From NCBI GenBank assembly GCA_021604825.1, contig BQJS01000119.1:1-15076 (forward strand): a stretch of DNA of 15,076 bases, written 5' to 3'. A program made the position numbers and the translations under genes. Source of the DNA: Phycisphaerae bacterium (GTDB lineage Bacteria > Planctomycetota > Phycisphaerae > UBA1845). A model generated the notes under the pieces. The model was not told the origin of the DNA, searched no databases, and worked only from the letters and a program-made list of their open reading frames with translations. Of the stretch, positions 1 through 6,832 are shown piece after piece. The stretch's first letter is position 1, and each line of letters begins with the position of its first letter.

Positions 1-631
1 GTTCCGCGCGATGCCCCTCCGTCCGATCGTAGCGATGAGTCCAGCCACCCTCCAGCTCCGGTCGTTTGGATGGCGTTTGCCAATCGGTGTGCGGCGAAAC
101 CACTTCGTCGGGCCAATGGGCGAAGTCCAATGCCAGAAGCATCGCCGCCCGCTGCACGCGAGAACCACCCACGGCTGTCGCGTCGGCATTTTCTGCATCG
201 ATCTCGGTGACATGGAGTTGCACCGATCGCGGTGGCAGTCCGACCATCTTGGGATGCGGCACGTCGGCGATGGGTTCGCCACCTCGGGTGCATGACGTGA
301 TGACCGGATCGTCCAACTGCATCATCCAAACGCGCGCTGCATTCTTTGGCCTGGGTACCGAGGTGGGAAGTACGAGCAATCGCAACCGGCCCGTCTGCTC
401 GAACGCGATCTCTTCATCGTGGCGACGCTGCGGCGTGCGGCGGACACCGCGTACCATCACGTCGTATTGGGCGTAGGCACCCTGCGTAAGATCGTTCCGC
501 AAGCGCACTGCCCCACCGTGTGCGTGGGCGGCGCGGATCGGATGTAGTGTTGGTGTTGACGGCAGAAGGACCGTGATCGCAACTGCGGCGATGACGGACG
601 CAAAACTGATTGAGTTACGCCGATTCCGCAT
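1..631 (-). CDS. Exported protein of unknown function (3' end beyond the left edge)
   Basis: I do not recognise this protein. The minus-strand frame stays open for 210 codons from ATG 629-631 to the window edge, so the C-terminus is missing. Residues 1-37 look like a Sec signal peptide: basic start (MRNRRN), hydrophobic stretch (FASVIAAVAITVLLP) and an AHA-type cleavage site. No cysteine lies near that site, so it is not a lipoprotein and not a substrate of the adjacent Lgt. The visible mature part is polar and probably rich in beta structure, with no motif I can name. The start lies inside the end of lgt (17-nt overlap), which suggests translational coupling as the third gene of panC-lgt-orf. 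I prefer ATG 631 over the in-frame ATG at 637 because an AGAAG sits about 6 nt upstream of 631. Reading-frame confidence is good; function is unknown. Confidence 0.72.
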   Translation of the reverse strand, partial: MRNRRNSISFASVIAAVAITVLLPSTPTLHPIRAAHAHGGAVRLRNDLTQGAYAQYDVMVRGVRRTPQRRHDEEIAFEQTGRLRLLVLPTSVPRPKNAARVWMMQLDDPVITSCTRGGEPIADVPHPKMVGLPPRSVQLHVTEIDAENADATAVGGSRVQRAAMLLALDFAHWPDEVVSPHTDWQTPSKRPELEGGWTHRYDRTEGHRAE

Positions 632-1826
632 CGTCATCTTCTAGCGGTGGCGGGATGAAGGGAACGGCTTTGGGCGAGCGCACCGGTGACTTAAAGAGAT
701 AAACCAAGTACGCCGCGCCGAACAAGAACATGCCGACGCTGACCGCCTGCGAGATTGTCAAACCGGCTGAGTCGTGCGGATTGTCCACGCGCACGTATTC
801 GAGAATGATGCGCGTGATCGGATAGATCATGATCATGGTCGCGAACACGACACCGTGCCGCTTGCGGTGGTTGGCGATCTCCAAGAGTAGCCAACTCAAT
901 AGAAACGCATTGACGACTGCATAAATCTGCGCCGGATGGACCAACGCCGATCGATGCTGGTGCGCCAGGTCTTCGAGTTCGGAAACTGTGGTTGCACGAT
1001 CCGAATCATTTCGCGAGGGAAACAGTCTGGATCGATTGAGGACAGCAACTCGACCCTTTTCGCGGTCCCATTTCTTGCTTAGTTTCTCAAGCTGCTGCTC
1101 CATCTTGCCAACCTTCTTGGCATCCAAACCCAGAGATCTGGCCTCTTTGATGTCACGGTTCAACAGTCGAATCTCCGCCGCCGTACCTTCGCGTTCCTCA
1201 GGAGGCATGTCAATCAGAGTTCGAGGTAGGAGGTACGGCTGGGCAACGCCCGGAATGCTCACGATCAGCTCAGCCGGCAGCGTCGTCTGACGGTTTTCCC
1301 ACTGTCGCACCTCGGCTGGACTGCCATAGGGAAATGTAATCCCCCAAGGTACGGTCGCTTGTCCACCCGGTGCCACACAAATGCCACCCCAGCAGCAACC
1401 ATTCAGCAAACATCCAATCCGTCCAAACGCCAAACCCCATGCCGCACCCGGAAACAAAATGTCCAAATACATCCGCACCGAGACGCGTTTCATCGCAAGA
1501 TACGTCACCGTACCCAACGCAGCACAAATCAACCCGCCGTAGTACTCAAGCCCGCCACTGGTCATGTTGAGCGCGGCGAGGATTGGATTGGGCTGGTTTG
1601 CGAAACTGGTTTCCCAATAATGCAGCACGAAAAACAATCGCCCTCCACCCACGCCGCATAGCAACGAGACAAAGCCCACATTCAGGATGATGTCCGGGTC
1701 GGCTTTGACGTGTTCAGCGCGACGCATGCACAACCACACGCCGGTCAAAAAACCAAGCGTGAGCATCGCCCCGTAACTCTTGACGGGCATATCGACAAAC
1801 GGAATCGTGAATAGTTCAGGATACAT
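615..1826 (-). CDS. lgt: Prolipoprotein diacylglyceryl transferase with a long soluble insert
   Basis: Lgt transfers diacylglycerol from phosphatidylglycerol to the lipobox cysteine of prelipoproteins in the inner membrane, the first step of lipoprotein maturation. Family landmarks are in order: GGRLFF (61-66), EYYGGLI (94-100), the signature RIGCLLNG (136-143), VHPAQIY (296-302) and YPITRIILEYVR (335-346). Multiple hydrophobic segments flank them. At 403 residues it is about 110 longer than E. coli Lgt. The excess lies between about 168 and 295 as a charged, partly coiled-coil stretch (for example KKVGKMEQQLEKLSKKWDRE, 237-256), placed where the periplasmic arm should be. The position of E. 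coli His103 holds tyrosine (Y96), a substitution I recall from other Lgt proteins. The C-terminus is proline-rich and acidic. It lies 62 nt downstream of panC and overlaps the next gene by 17 nt. Confidence 0.95.
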   Translation of the reverse strand: MYPELFTIPFVDMPVKSYGAMLTLGFLTGVWLCMRRAEHVKADPDIILNVGFVSLLCGVGGGRLFFVLHYWETSFANQPNPILAALNMTSGGLEYYGGLICAALGTVTYLAMKRVSVRMYLDILFPGAAWGLAFGRIGCLLNGCCWGGICVAPGGQATVPWGITFPYGSPAEVRQWENRQTTLPAELIVSIPGVAQPYLLPRTLIDMPPEEREGTAAEIRLLNRDIKEARSLGLDAKKVGKMEQQLEKLSKKWDREKGRVAVLNRSRLFPSRNDSDRATTVSELEDLAHQHRSALVHPAQIYAVVNAFLLSWLLLEIANHRKRHGVVFATMIMIYPITRIILEYVRVDNPHDSAGLTISQAVSVGMFLFGAAYLVYLFKSPVRSPKAVPFIPPPLEDDDAESA

Positions 1827-1846
1827 AGATCGCTACAAGTAGTAGT

Positions 1847-1870
1847 GCGCGTTATATGTTGGCAACGCGC
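1847..1870. repeat. Inverted repeat in the panC-lgt spacer
   Basis: GCGCGTT at 1847-1853 pairs perfectly with AACGCGC at 1864-1870 around a 10-nt loop. It lies between the panC stop (1889) and the lgt start (1826). No T-run follows on the minus strand, so it is not a convincing intrinsic terminator. It could be an mRNA processing or attenuation hairpin, or chance. Base pairing is seen; function is not. Confidence 0.35.
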
Positions 1871-1888
1871 GGAATCGTTTGAGGCATC

Positions 1889-2755
1889 CTAGCGGGCGGG
1901 TGCGGGTGCGTCTACAGCCACGTTGTCAATCAACCTGGTTTCACCATAGAACGCTGCGACGCAAATTCGTGCGGGCCTGTCGATTCGTGTCAATAATTCG
2001 AGATTCATTGCATCGACAATCTCGACGTAGTCGATGCGGTCCGCACCGCTTGTTTCAATCTGGTGACGAATCCGAGCCATTACGTCCGCCACATCGGATT
2101 GCCCAGCGTTCACCATTTCAACAGCGTCGCAGAGGCTGGCATAAATAGACGTCGCTGACTCTCGCTGGTCGGCTGACAGAAATTGATTGCGACTGGAAAT
2201 CGCCAGACCGTCATCCTCTCGACAGGTCTCACACGCCACAACCTTCACCGGCATCGAAAGATCGGTGACCATTTGCCGCACGATCATGAGTTGCTGGAAG
2301 TCCTTCTCTCCAAAGTAAGCGCGGTCCGGTCCAACAATCCCAAACAGCTTGGCCACCACCGTACACACACCGTCAAAATGATTCGACCGTGATCGACCAC
2401 AAAGGCAATCAGACAGCCCATCCACATGAACACGGGTCTTGAATTTCACACTGTCGCCGTACATCTCAGATACGCTCGGACAGAATGCAAGATCGACGCC
2501 GCGTTCTTCGCAGCCAGATAGATCGTCATCCAGTGTGGCTGGGTAGCGGTCGAGATCTTCGGTCGGCCCGAATTGCAACGGGTTCACGAAAATACTGACC
2601 ACGACGACGTCACACTCGGCGCGGGCCCGCTCGATCAATAGCCAATGCCCGGCATGCAGCGCCCCCATGGTGGGTACAAACCCAATTGATTGCCCGTTCT
2701 GCCGAGCAGCATTTAGGGATTCGCGAACGCCTTGGATGGTGTGGGCTTTGATCAT
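1889..2755 (-). CDS. panC: Pantothenate synthetase (pantoate-beta-alanine ligase)
   Basis: PanC joins pantoate and beta-alanine using ATP, through a pantoyl-adenylate, to make pantothenate for CoA; it acts in the cytoplasm. Numbering from ATG 2755 (288 aa, the usual size), the nucleotidyltransferase fold is clear: FVPTMGALHAGH (26-37) with the HxGH pair H34/H37, SIFVNPLQFG (54-63), DLDRYPATLDDD (68-79), HFDGVCTVVAKLF (126-138), GEKDFQQL (149-156) and the KMSKS-like segment DDGLAISSRN (181-190). The frame opens 21 codons further upstream at 2818, but those residues have no family match. ATG 2755 begins MIKAHTIQGV at the normal N-terminus and has AGGA 9 nt upstream, so I start there. It is the first gene of a likely panC-lgt-orf unit, divergent from the sigma-factor operon. 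No panB or panD is visible. Confidence 0.96.
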   Translation of the reverse strand: MIKAHTIQGVRESLNAARQNGQSIGFVPTMGALHAGHWLLIERARAECDVVVVSIFVNPLQFGPTEDLDRYPATLDDDLSGCEERGVDLAFCPSVSEMYGDSVKFKTRVHVDGLSDCLCGRSRSNHFDGVCTVVAKLFGIVGPDRAYFGEKDFQQLMIVRQMVTDLSMPVKVVACETCREDDGLAISSRNQFLSADQRESATSIYASLCDAVEMVNAGQSDVADVMARIRHQIETSGADRIDYVEIVDAMNLELLTRIDRPARICVAAFYGETRLIDNVAVDAPAPAR

Positions 2756-2846
2756 CAGCGAGCATCCTATTCGCAGATTCAGACGAGACAACATCGATCG
2801 CCAATCCCAGTCTGCCAAAGTTCAACTGATTCGCCCATCGCCTGCG

Positions 2847-2875
2847 TTGACACCCCAGGATTGGCCTCATATCGT
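2847..2875 (+). promoter_or_regulatory. Sigma70-type promoter for the sigma/anti-sigma/STN operon
   Basis: A perfect TTGACA (2847-2852) is followed after exactly 17 nt by TATCGT (2870-2875, 4 of 6 matches to TATAAT). Transcription would start near 2882, giving a leader of about 43 nt to the GTG at 2925. It sits in the divergent gap with panC. If real, it rules out the upstream in-frame ATG codons for the sigma factor, which would precede the promoter. It is a motif match by eye only. Confidence 0.5.
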
Positions 2876-2924
2876 CGCGGTCAGAAAAATCATCCCAGAT
2901 GTACTAACCCATCCAAACCAGACG

Positions 2925-3575
2925 GTGTCTACTCCATTGGAAGAATCGACGCGTCAAAACAAACCGGATTCGCGGGATCAAACGGATCTGACTGCTTCCG
3001 CACAGCAGGATGCGACTTGGGTGGCTGCCACCCGAGCGGGCGATCTGACGGCTTATGACAAGCTGGTGGAGCGTCACCGCCGTCAAGCGGTTTCCTTGGC
3101 CTATCGTCTGCTGAACCGGATCGAAGACGCCTCCGACGTCGCCCAGGACGCCTTCGTTCGGGCGTATCAGAATTTGGAGAAGCTCGACGATCCCAAGAAG
3201 TTCGCGGGCTGGCTGATGCGGATCGTGACGAATCTGTCGCTGAACTTTCGCAAGTCGCGGGCCCGACATCAGATGGCCGACGTCGACGAAACGATCAAAT
3301 TTGACGTAGCCCCCCGCAAGCCGACCGGCGCGAAGATGGTGGCTGCGTCGGCGGAAGACTCGATGGCCAAGCGCGAACTCAAGCGCGTCGTCCGGGATGC
3401 GATCGACGATCTTCCAGAGAAGCAGCGAACTGCGCTGACGTTGTTTGCCCTTGAAGGCCTCTCGCAAAAGGAAGTCGCGACGATCATGGATTGCTCGCTC
3501 GAACTGGTGAAGTGGAACGTGTTCCAGGCGCGCAAGAAACTGCGGACCGTGTTGGCCGGATATGTTGAAGACTAA
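2925..3575 (+). CDS. RNA polymerase ECF-family sigma factor
   Basis: This is a two-domain sigma70-family factor that would direct RNA polymerase to a dedicated promoter set. Numbered from GTG 2925 (216 aa, normal ECF size), region 2 spans about 41-113: AYDKLVERH (43-51), the DVAQDAFVRAYQNL signature (71-84) and FAGWLMRIVTNLSLNFRKSR (93-112). Region 4 spans about 152-210: AIDDLPEKQRTALTLFAL (159-176), then the helix-turn-helix LSQKEVATIMDCSLELVKWN (179-198) and QARKKLR (201-207). The linker (about 114-150) is long and basic. The frame is open back to 2667, but that part lies antisense to panC and reads like no sigma factor. GTG 2925 or TTG 2937 fits the promoter at 2847-2875 better. An anti-sigma gene follows after 6 nt. 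Family call is firm; start codon and regulon are not known. Confidence 0.9.
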   Translation: MSTPLEESTRQNKPDSRDQTDLTASAQQDATWVAATRAGDLTAYDKLVERHRRQAVSLAYRLLNRIEDASDVAQDAFVRAYQNLEKLDDPKKFAGWLMRIVTNLSLNFRKSRARHQMADVDETIKFDVAPRKPTGAKMVAASAEDSMAKRELKRVVRDAIDDLPEKQRTALTLFALEGLSQKEVATIMDCSLELVKWNVFQARKKLRTVLAGYVED

Positions 3576-3581
3576 CGAACG

Positions 3582-4169
3582 ATGAATGCAGATTCCAATC
3601 AACCCAATGACGACATACTTCGCCAATTGAGCGAGTACGTCGATGGCACGCTCGATCCGAAGGCGGCCATCGAGTTGATGCAGAAGGTTGCCGTAGATCT
3701 TTCGTTGCAGAAGGAGTTGGCTGCACTTCGGGCGGCTGACGAGTTGATCAAGAGCAATCAAGACGAAATACCGGAGATCGATTGGGAATCGTTTTCCAAC
3801 TCGGTGCGCAAGCGCATCGGTAAGCGTGATCGAAGCGATAATCACTCCAGAAAGATATTCCGATTTCAGAAGTGGCAGCCGTTGGCCGCGGCGGCGGTTG
3901 TGGCAATTTCAGTGACGGCATTCTTGCTTGTTCAAAAACCCGAAAGCACACCACAATCATTGCTCAGCGGTGCGAATGTTGATTCGGGCAAGGTGTCGAT
4001 TTCGGTTGCGCGGCCACACCATGACGCGTCGAACTCGACGGCGATGGCGGGAGTGGTTGCGACCGTTTCGCGCACTCGACCGAGCGGAGCAGCTATTTAC
4101 GAGGGCCCGGAATTCATGGGACCGCCCTATCACGAAAAAACGATTCTGGTCAGCACCAGTCTGAATTAA
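3582..4169 (+). CDS. Probable membrane anti-sigma factor (no zinc-finger motif)
   Basis: The call rests on architecture and position. A charged cytoplasmic region of about 98 residues includes ILRQLSEYVDGTLDPKAA (12-29), a typical anti-sigma N-terminal opening, and a helical QKELAALRAADELI segment (43-56). It is followed by a positive patch (about 77-98, VRKRIGKRDR) and one transmembrane helix (about 100-118, PLAAAAVVAISVTAFLLVQ). A short extracytoplasmic tail (119-195) has no family match. The positive-inside rule places the N-terminus in the cytoplasm, next to the sigma factor. There is no cysteine anywhere, so the HxxxCxxC zinc motif of zf-HC2 anti-sigmas is absent. The gene starts 6 nt after the sigma stop and ends 26 nt before the next gene, so all three are probably co-transcribed. 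The signal it senses is unknown. Confidence 0.78.
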   Translation: MNADSNQPNDDILRQLSEYVDGTLDPKAAIELMQKVAVDLSLQKELAALRAADELIKSNQDEIPEIDWESFSNSVRKRIGKRDRSDNHSRKIFRFQKWQPLAAAAVVAISVTAFLLVQKPESTPQSLLSGANVDSGKVSISVARPHHDASNSTAMAGVVATVSRTRPSGAAIYEGPEFMGPPYHEKTILVSTSLN

Positions 4170-4195
4170 GAACGGATTCGAGGAGAGTTGTCGAG

Positions 4196-5305
4196 ATGAA
4201 TAGAATTGCAAGCGCGCTTCTTGTGGTCCTAATTGTGTGGTCATCGAATGCGATGGCGGCTGGCCCAACAGCCACCGAACGATTCGATGCCGGGTTAACG
4301 ATTCGGCTGGACGATCTGCCGTTCGTCGAGGCGATCAAACACATGGCTCTCGTCGCAGAAGTCGAAATCCGCGTCACTCCGGAAGCGATCGACGCGCTGC
4401 CCTATTCCGATCGAACCAAAGTTACGATCGTTCTCGATGACGCCACCGTGCGCATGGGGTTGTCGGCAATCTGCACGCAACTTGGCTTGGTGTTTGATGC
4501 AACGCACGACCGCATCGTGGTGAAGCCGTCTCCAGAATTACGTCGAATCGCGCGGGCTGCTACCTGGGATGAAATCGACACCATTTCGCAACTACGATCC
4601 GCAAGTTGGTCGGATGCCGATGCGTTGAAGAATCACCTGACCAACCGACTCCGATTTTCTGGTGTCGGCGGCGCACATGAAGACAACTGGAAGAAACTCA
4701 AAAGCGCGATCAACCCCAATCGCGACAGCACCATCGAAGCGGCGTTGTCCGAAGGTTGCGACGCGATGGGATGGACATGGTATCCCGAAGGCAAGCAGGT
4801 CGTGGTTCTCCCCAAGCAAGCACAGATCGCCCGTCAGTTAGAGCGAATTATTTCCGTGCATCACTACGGTGGCCCGCTTGCCCAAGTCCTACGCGACTTA
4901 TCGAGGCATGCTGACCTGCCCATCACGTTTGAAGGCAGCGCAGCCGCAACACTCCCACCAGAGACCAAGGAAGACTTCACGCTGATTGCCGAAGGGGTGA
5001 GCGTCAAGGAGGCGATCATTCAAATCGCACTGACCGCCGATTGCGACCACGTCATTCGCAGCGACAAGGTTGTTCTGGTTCGCAGCGACCGCATGGGTCC
5101 GCCGGCGCGTCGGCGACACGGACGGGATACCATCGTGGGAGCTATCCGAGTCCCAAGCCAATCTGGTGGATTCACTTACGACTGGTTCATTCGGGAATCC
5201 GATCTGACACCCGAAGAAAACACCAAGCGCGAACTGCAAGTCAAGGAAGCCATCGAAGCAATGAAGAAGGACCTTGCAAATATTGAACCGCCACAAGGCG
5301 ACTAG
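4196..5305 (+). CDS. Exported protein with three tandem STN-like modules
   Basis: I recognise the module type, not the protein. Residues 1-21 form a signal peptide (LLVVLIVWSSNAMA, cleaved after AMA). STN (secretin/TonB short N-terminal) domains have the pattern seen at 33-110: LPFVEAIKHMALVAEVEIRV, then VTIVLDDATVRMGLSAI, then LGLVFDATHDRIVVKPS. A similar full module lies at about 221-297 (PLAQVLRDLSRHADLPITFE, then ITEEGVSVKEAIIQIA-type helix at 264-278, then DKVVLV). A more divergent one lies between (about 128-213, with STIEAALSEGCDAMGWTW and KQVVVLP). The only three cysteines, C93, C188 and C283, are equivalent and exactly 95 residues apart. The tail (about 298-369) is basic, then charged and helical. 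There is no barrel or secretin domain, so it should be a free periplasmic protein. A GAGGAG lies 10 nt before the ATG. It is third in the sigma/anti-sigma operon. Confidence 0.75.
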   Translation: MNRIASALLVVLIVWSSNAMAAGPTATERFDAGLTIRLDDLPFVEAIKHMALVAEVEIRVTPEAIDALPYSDRTKVTIVLDDATVRMGLSAICTQLGLVFDATHDRIVVKPSPELRRIARAATWDEIDTISQLRSASWSDADALKNHLTNRLRFSGVGGAHEDNWKKLKSAINPNRDSTIEAALSEGCDAMGWTWYPEGKQVVVLPKQAQIARQLERIISVHHYGGPLAQVLRDLSRHADLPITFEGSAAATLPPETKEDFTLIAEGVSVKEAIIQIALTADCDHVIRSDKVVLVRSDRMGPPARRRHGRDTIVGAIRVPSQSGGFTYDWFIRESDLTPEENTKRELQVKEAIEAMKKDLANIEPPQGD

Positions 5306-5374
5306 CGCAGACCGCTCCTCTTGGAAACCGTCAGTAAACGATCTCCTGGCCAGCAGACGAACCTTAAGTCTATA

Positions 5375-6505
5375 CTAGGAAGTGGTTTGTGACGGCCGCT
5401 TCATCTCGCCGGCTTGCCGTACGGGCGATTTGACGGAAATCTTGCGATCTGAAGAGCCGCTTGAACCCGACTTGCTCGACGCCGGCGCTTTGGCGTTTTC
5501 CGACGCCGTCTCAAAGAAGCTGCCGAGCCCGCGAATTCGTTCGTACCGCTTTCGCAAGAGCGTGTCGACTTTGAATCGCTTTAATTCGCGAAGCGAGTCA
5601 GTGAAGTACTTTTCGAGGCTGGCGATCGTTGCCGTGGGATCGCGATGGGCGCCACCCATCGGTTCTTTGATGACCGAATCGATGATGTTCAATCGCGACA
5701 GATCCTTGGCCGTCAGTTTCAACGACTCAGCCGCCAACTTGCGCTGTTCACCGGTGCGCCAAAGAATCGCCGCGCAACCTTCCGGCGAGATCACCGAATA
5801 GAATGAATGCTCAAACATCGCGACGCGGTCACCCACGCCAATACCAAGCGCCCCACCGCTGCCGCCTTCGCCAATCACACAACACACGATCGGCGTTTTC
5901 AAACGCGACATCTCGCGGAGGTTCACCGCAATCGCGGAACTGATGCCGCGCTCTTCCGAACCGATGCCCGGAAACGCGCCCTGCGTGTCGATCAAGCAGA
6001 CGACGGGCAAGCCAAACTTCTCGGCCATCTCCATGGCGCGAAGTGCTTTGCGATATCCTTCAGGGTGGGCACAGCCAAAGTTGCAGGCGATGCGCTCGGT
6101 GGTGTCGCGGCCTTTATTGTGACCGATGACCATGACCTTGTGCGGACCAATCCGACCGAAACCGGTGATGATTGCTTTGTCGTCACCGTACAACCGATCG
6201 CCATGAATCTCGCAGAAGTCGCGAACCATCGTGCCCAAGTAATGCGGCGCGAGCGGACGCTGCGGATGGCGGGCAACAAGGACCGTCTCCCACGCCGTCA
6301 GGTGCGAGTACATCCGCTTGGTCATTTGCTTGAGACGCTGCCGCAGTTCTTTTAAGTCGGAGGAAAAATCACGCCCTCCTTCGATCTGGTCGCGTTCCAG
6401 TTGTTCGATTTCCAACTGGATGCGATACAGCGGCTTCTCAAATTCCAGATAGCTGGCTGCGTTGCTTGACGCCATGGGCGTTTCGGTCGAATTCGAATTC
6501 TTCAT
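5375..6505 (-). CDS. accA: Acetyl-CoA carboxylase carboxyltransferase subunit alpha
   Basis: AccA pairs with AccD to move the carboxyl group from biotin to acetyl-CoA, making malonyl-CoA for fatty acid synthesis in the cytoplasm. Diagnostic stretches are FEKPLYRIQLEIEQL (22-36), HPQRPLAPHYL (80-90), EIHGDRLYGDD (99-109), CAHPEGYRKALRAMEMAEKF (145-164), the crotonase-type oxyanion region LIDTQGAFPGIGSEERG (171-187), GEGGSGGALGIGVGD (212-226) and SVISPEGCAAILW (237-249). It is 376 aa against about 319 in E. coli. The extra is a short N-terminus and a Ser/Lys-rich tail of about 45 residues (from about 332), probably disordered. I use ATG 6505; the in-frame ATG at 6475 lacks any ribosome site, while GAGAAA lies just before 6505. 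No accD, accB or accC is in the window. It converges on the STN-protein gene across 69 nt. Confidence 0.97.
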   Translation of the reverse strand: MKNSNSTETPMASSNAASYLEFEKPLYRIQLEIEQLERDQIEGGRDFSSDLKELRQRLKQMTKRMYSHLTAWETVLVARHPQRPLAPHYLGTMVRDFCEIHGDRLYGDDKAIITGFGRIGPHKVMVIGHNKGRDTTERIACNFGCAHPEGYRKALRAMEMAEKFGLPVVCLIDTQGAFPGIGSEERGISSAIAVNLREMSRLKTPIVCCVIGEGGSGGALGIGVGDRVAMFEHSFYSVISPEGCAAILWRTGEQRKLAAESLKLTAKDLSRLNIIDSVIKEPMGGAHRDPTATIASLEKYFTDSLRELKRFKVDTLLRKRYERIRGLGSFFETASENAKAPASSKSGSSGSSDRKISVKSPVRQAGEMKRPSQTTS

Positions 6506-6580
6506 ATTGATATTTCTCAGCCGAAGGTCGGTTCGGAATCGTGGTCCGCGACCTTGGAAAGTTTGCTCACCAAGGTGAAA

Positions 6581-6608
6581 AGCATAGCATGCTCAATGGA
6601 TACCTCAA
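6581..6608 (-). promoter_or_regulatory. accA: Possible sigma70-type promoter for accA
   Basis: On the minus strand TTGAGG (6608-6603) and TATGCT (6586-6581) are separated by 16 nt; each matches 4 of 6 consensus positions. The start would fall near 6574, leaving a leader of about 70 nt. This is a weak match found by eye. Confidence 0.27.
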
Positions 6609-6627
6609 GAAAATACCCGCGAGCCCG

Positions 6628-6832
6628 TCAAAACGTTGCAGCCGATAACGTGGATTCGCCACAATAATCTAAGTTCAGACCAAAAATGACGTTACCGCTG
6701 TCTGGCATCGGCCAACCGACCCGAATTTGATCAGTCAAACTGAACAATGCGGCATCCTCCCCTGTGACAACTTCTTACTGCGGGGTCCATGTTCCGCCGC
6801 CACTTAATGCTACATCGCGAATTCCTGGCGGC
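6628..6832 (-). pseudogene. Possible remnant of a coding sequence, with in-frame stop
   Basis: Read on the minus strand just after the RND stop, one frame gives PPGIRDVALSGGGTWTPQ and then TAA (6777-6775). The same frame continues without another stop for 48 codons, including TDQIRVGWPMPDSG and NVIFGLNLDYCGES, and ends with TGA at 6630-6628. The composition looks protein-like, with Gly/Trp/Pro turns and alternating beta pattern, unlike random intergenic translation. I recognise no family, there is no start codon with a ribosome site, and a 48-codon open stretch can occur by chance. It may be a decayed gene end or simply noncoding. Confidence 0.18.

Larger units (their letters stand above)
6506..6832. 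other. Intergenic region between the RND permease and accA
   Basis: This 327-nt stretch holds no intact gene. Its right part (6628-6832) may be a decayed coding remnant on the minus strand. Its left part (6506-6627) is the accA leader with a possible promoter. I see no intrinsic terminator with a T-run for the RND operon, and no tRNA or other RNA structure. Confidence 0.6.

Noticed and set aside
2756..2818. Upstream extension of panC by 21 codons
   Set aside because: The added residues have no counterpart in PanC, and ATG 2755 has both an AGGA at fair distance and the family's normal N-terminus.
2667..2924. Upstream extension of the sigma-factor frame
   Set aside because: It overlaps panC in antisense, lies mostly upstream of the proposed promoter and gives no sigma-factor sequence.
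2904..3845. A 313-codon open frame on the minus strand, opposite the sigma and anti-sigma genes
   Set aside because: It lies antisense to two well-supported genes, its protein is rich in Arg/His/Leu as expected for a shadow frame, and it matches no family.
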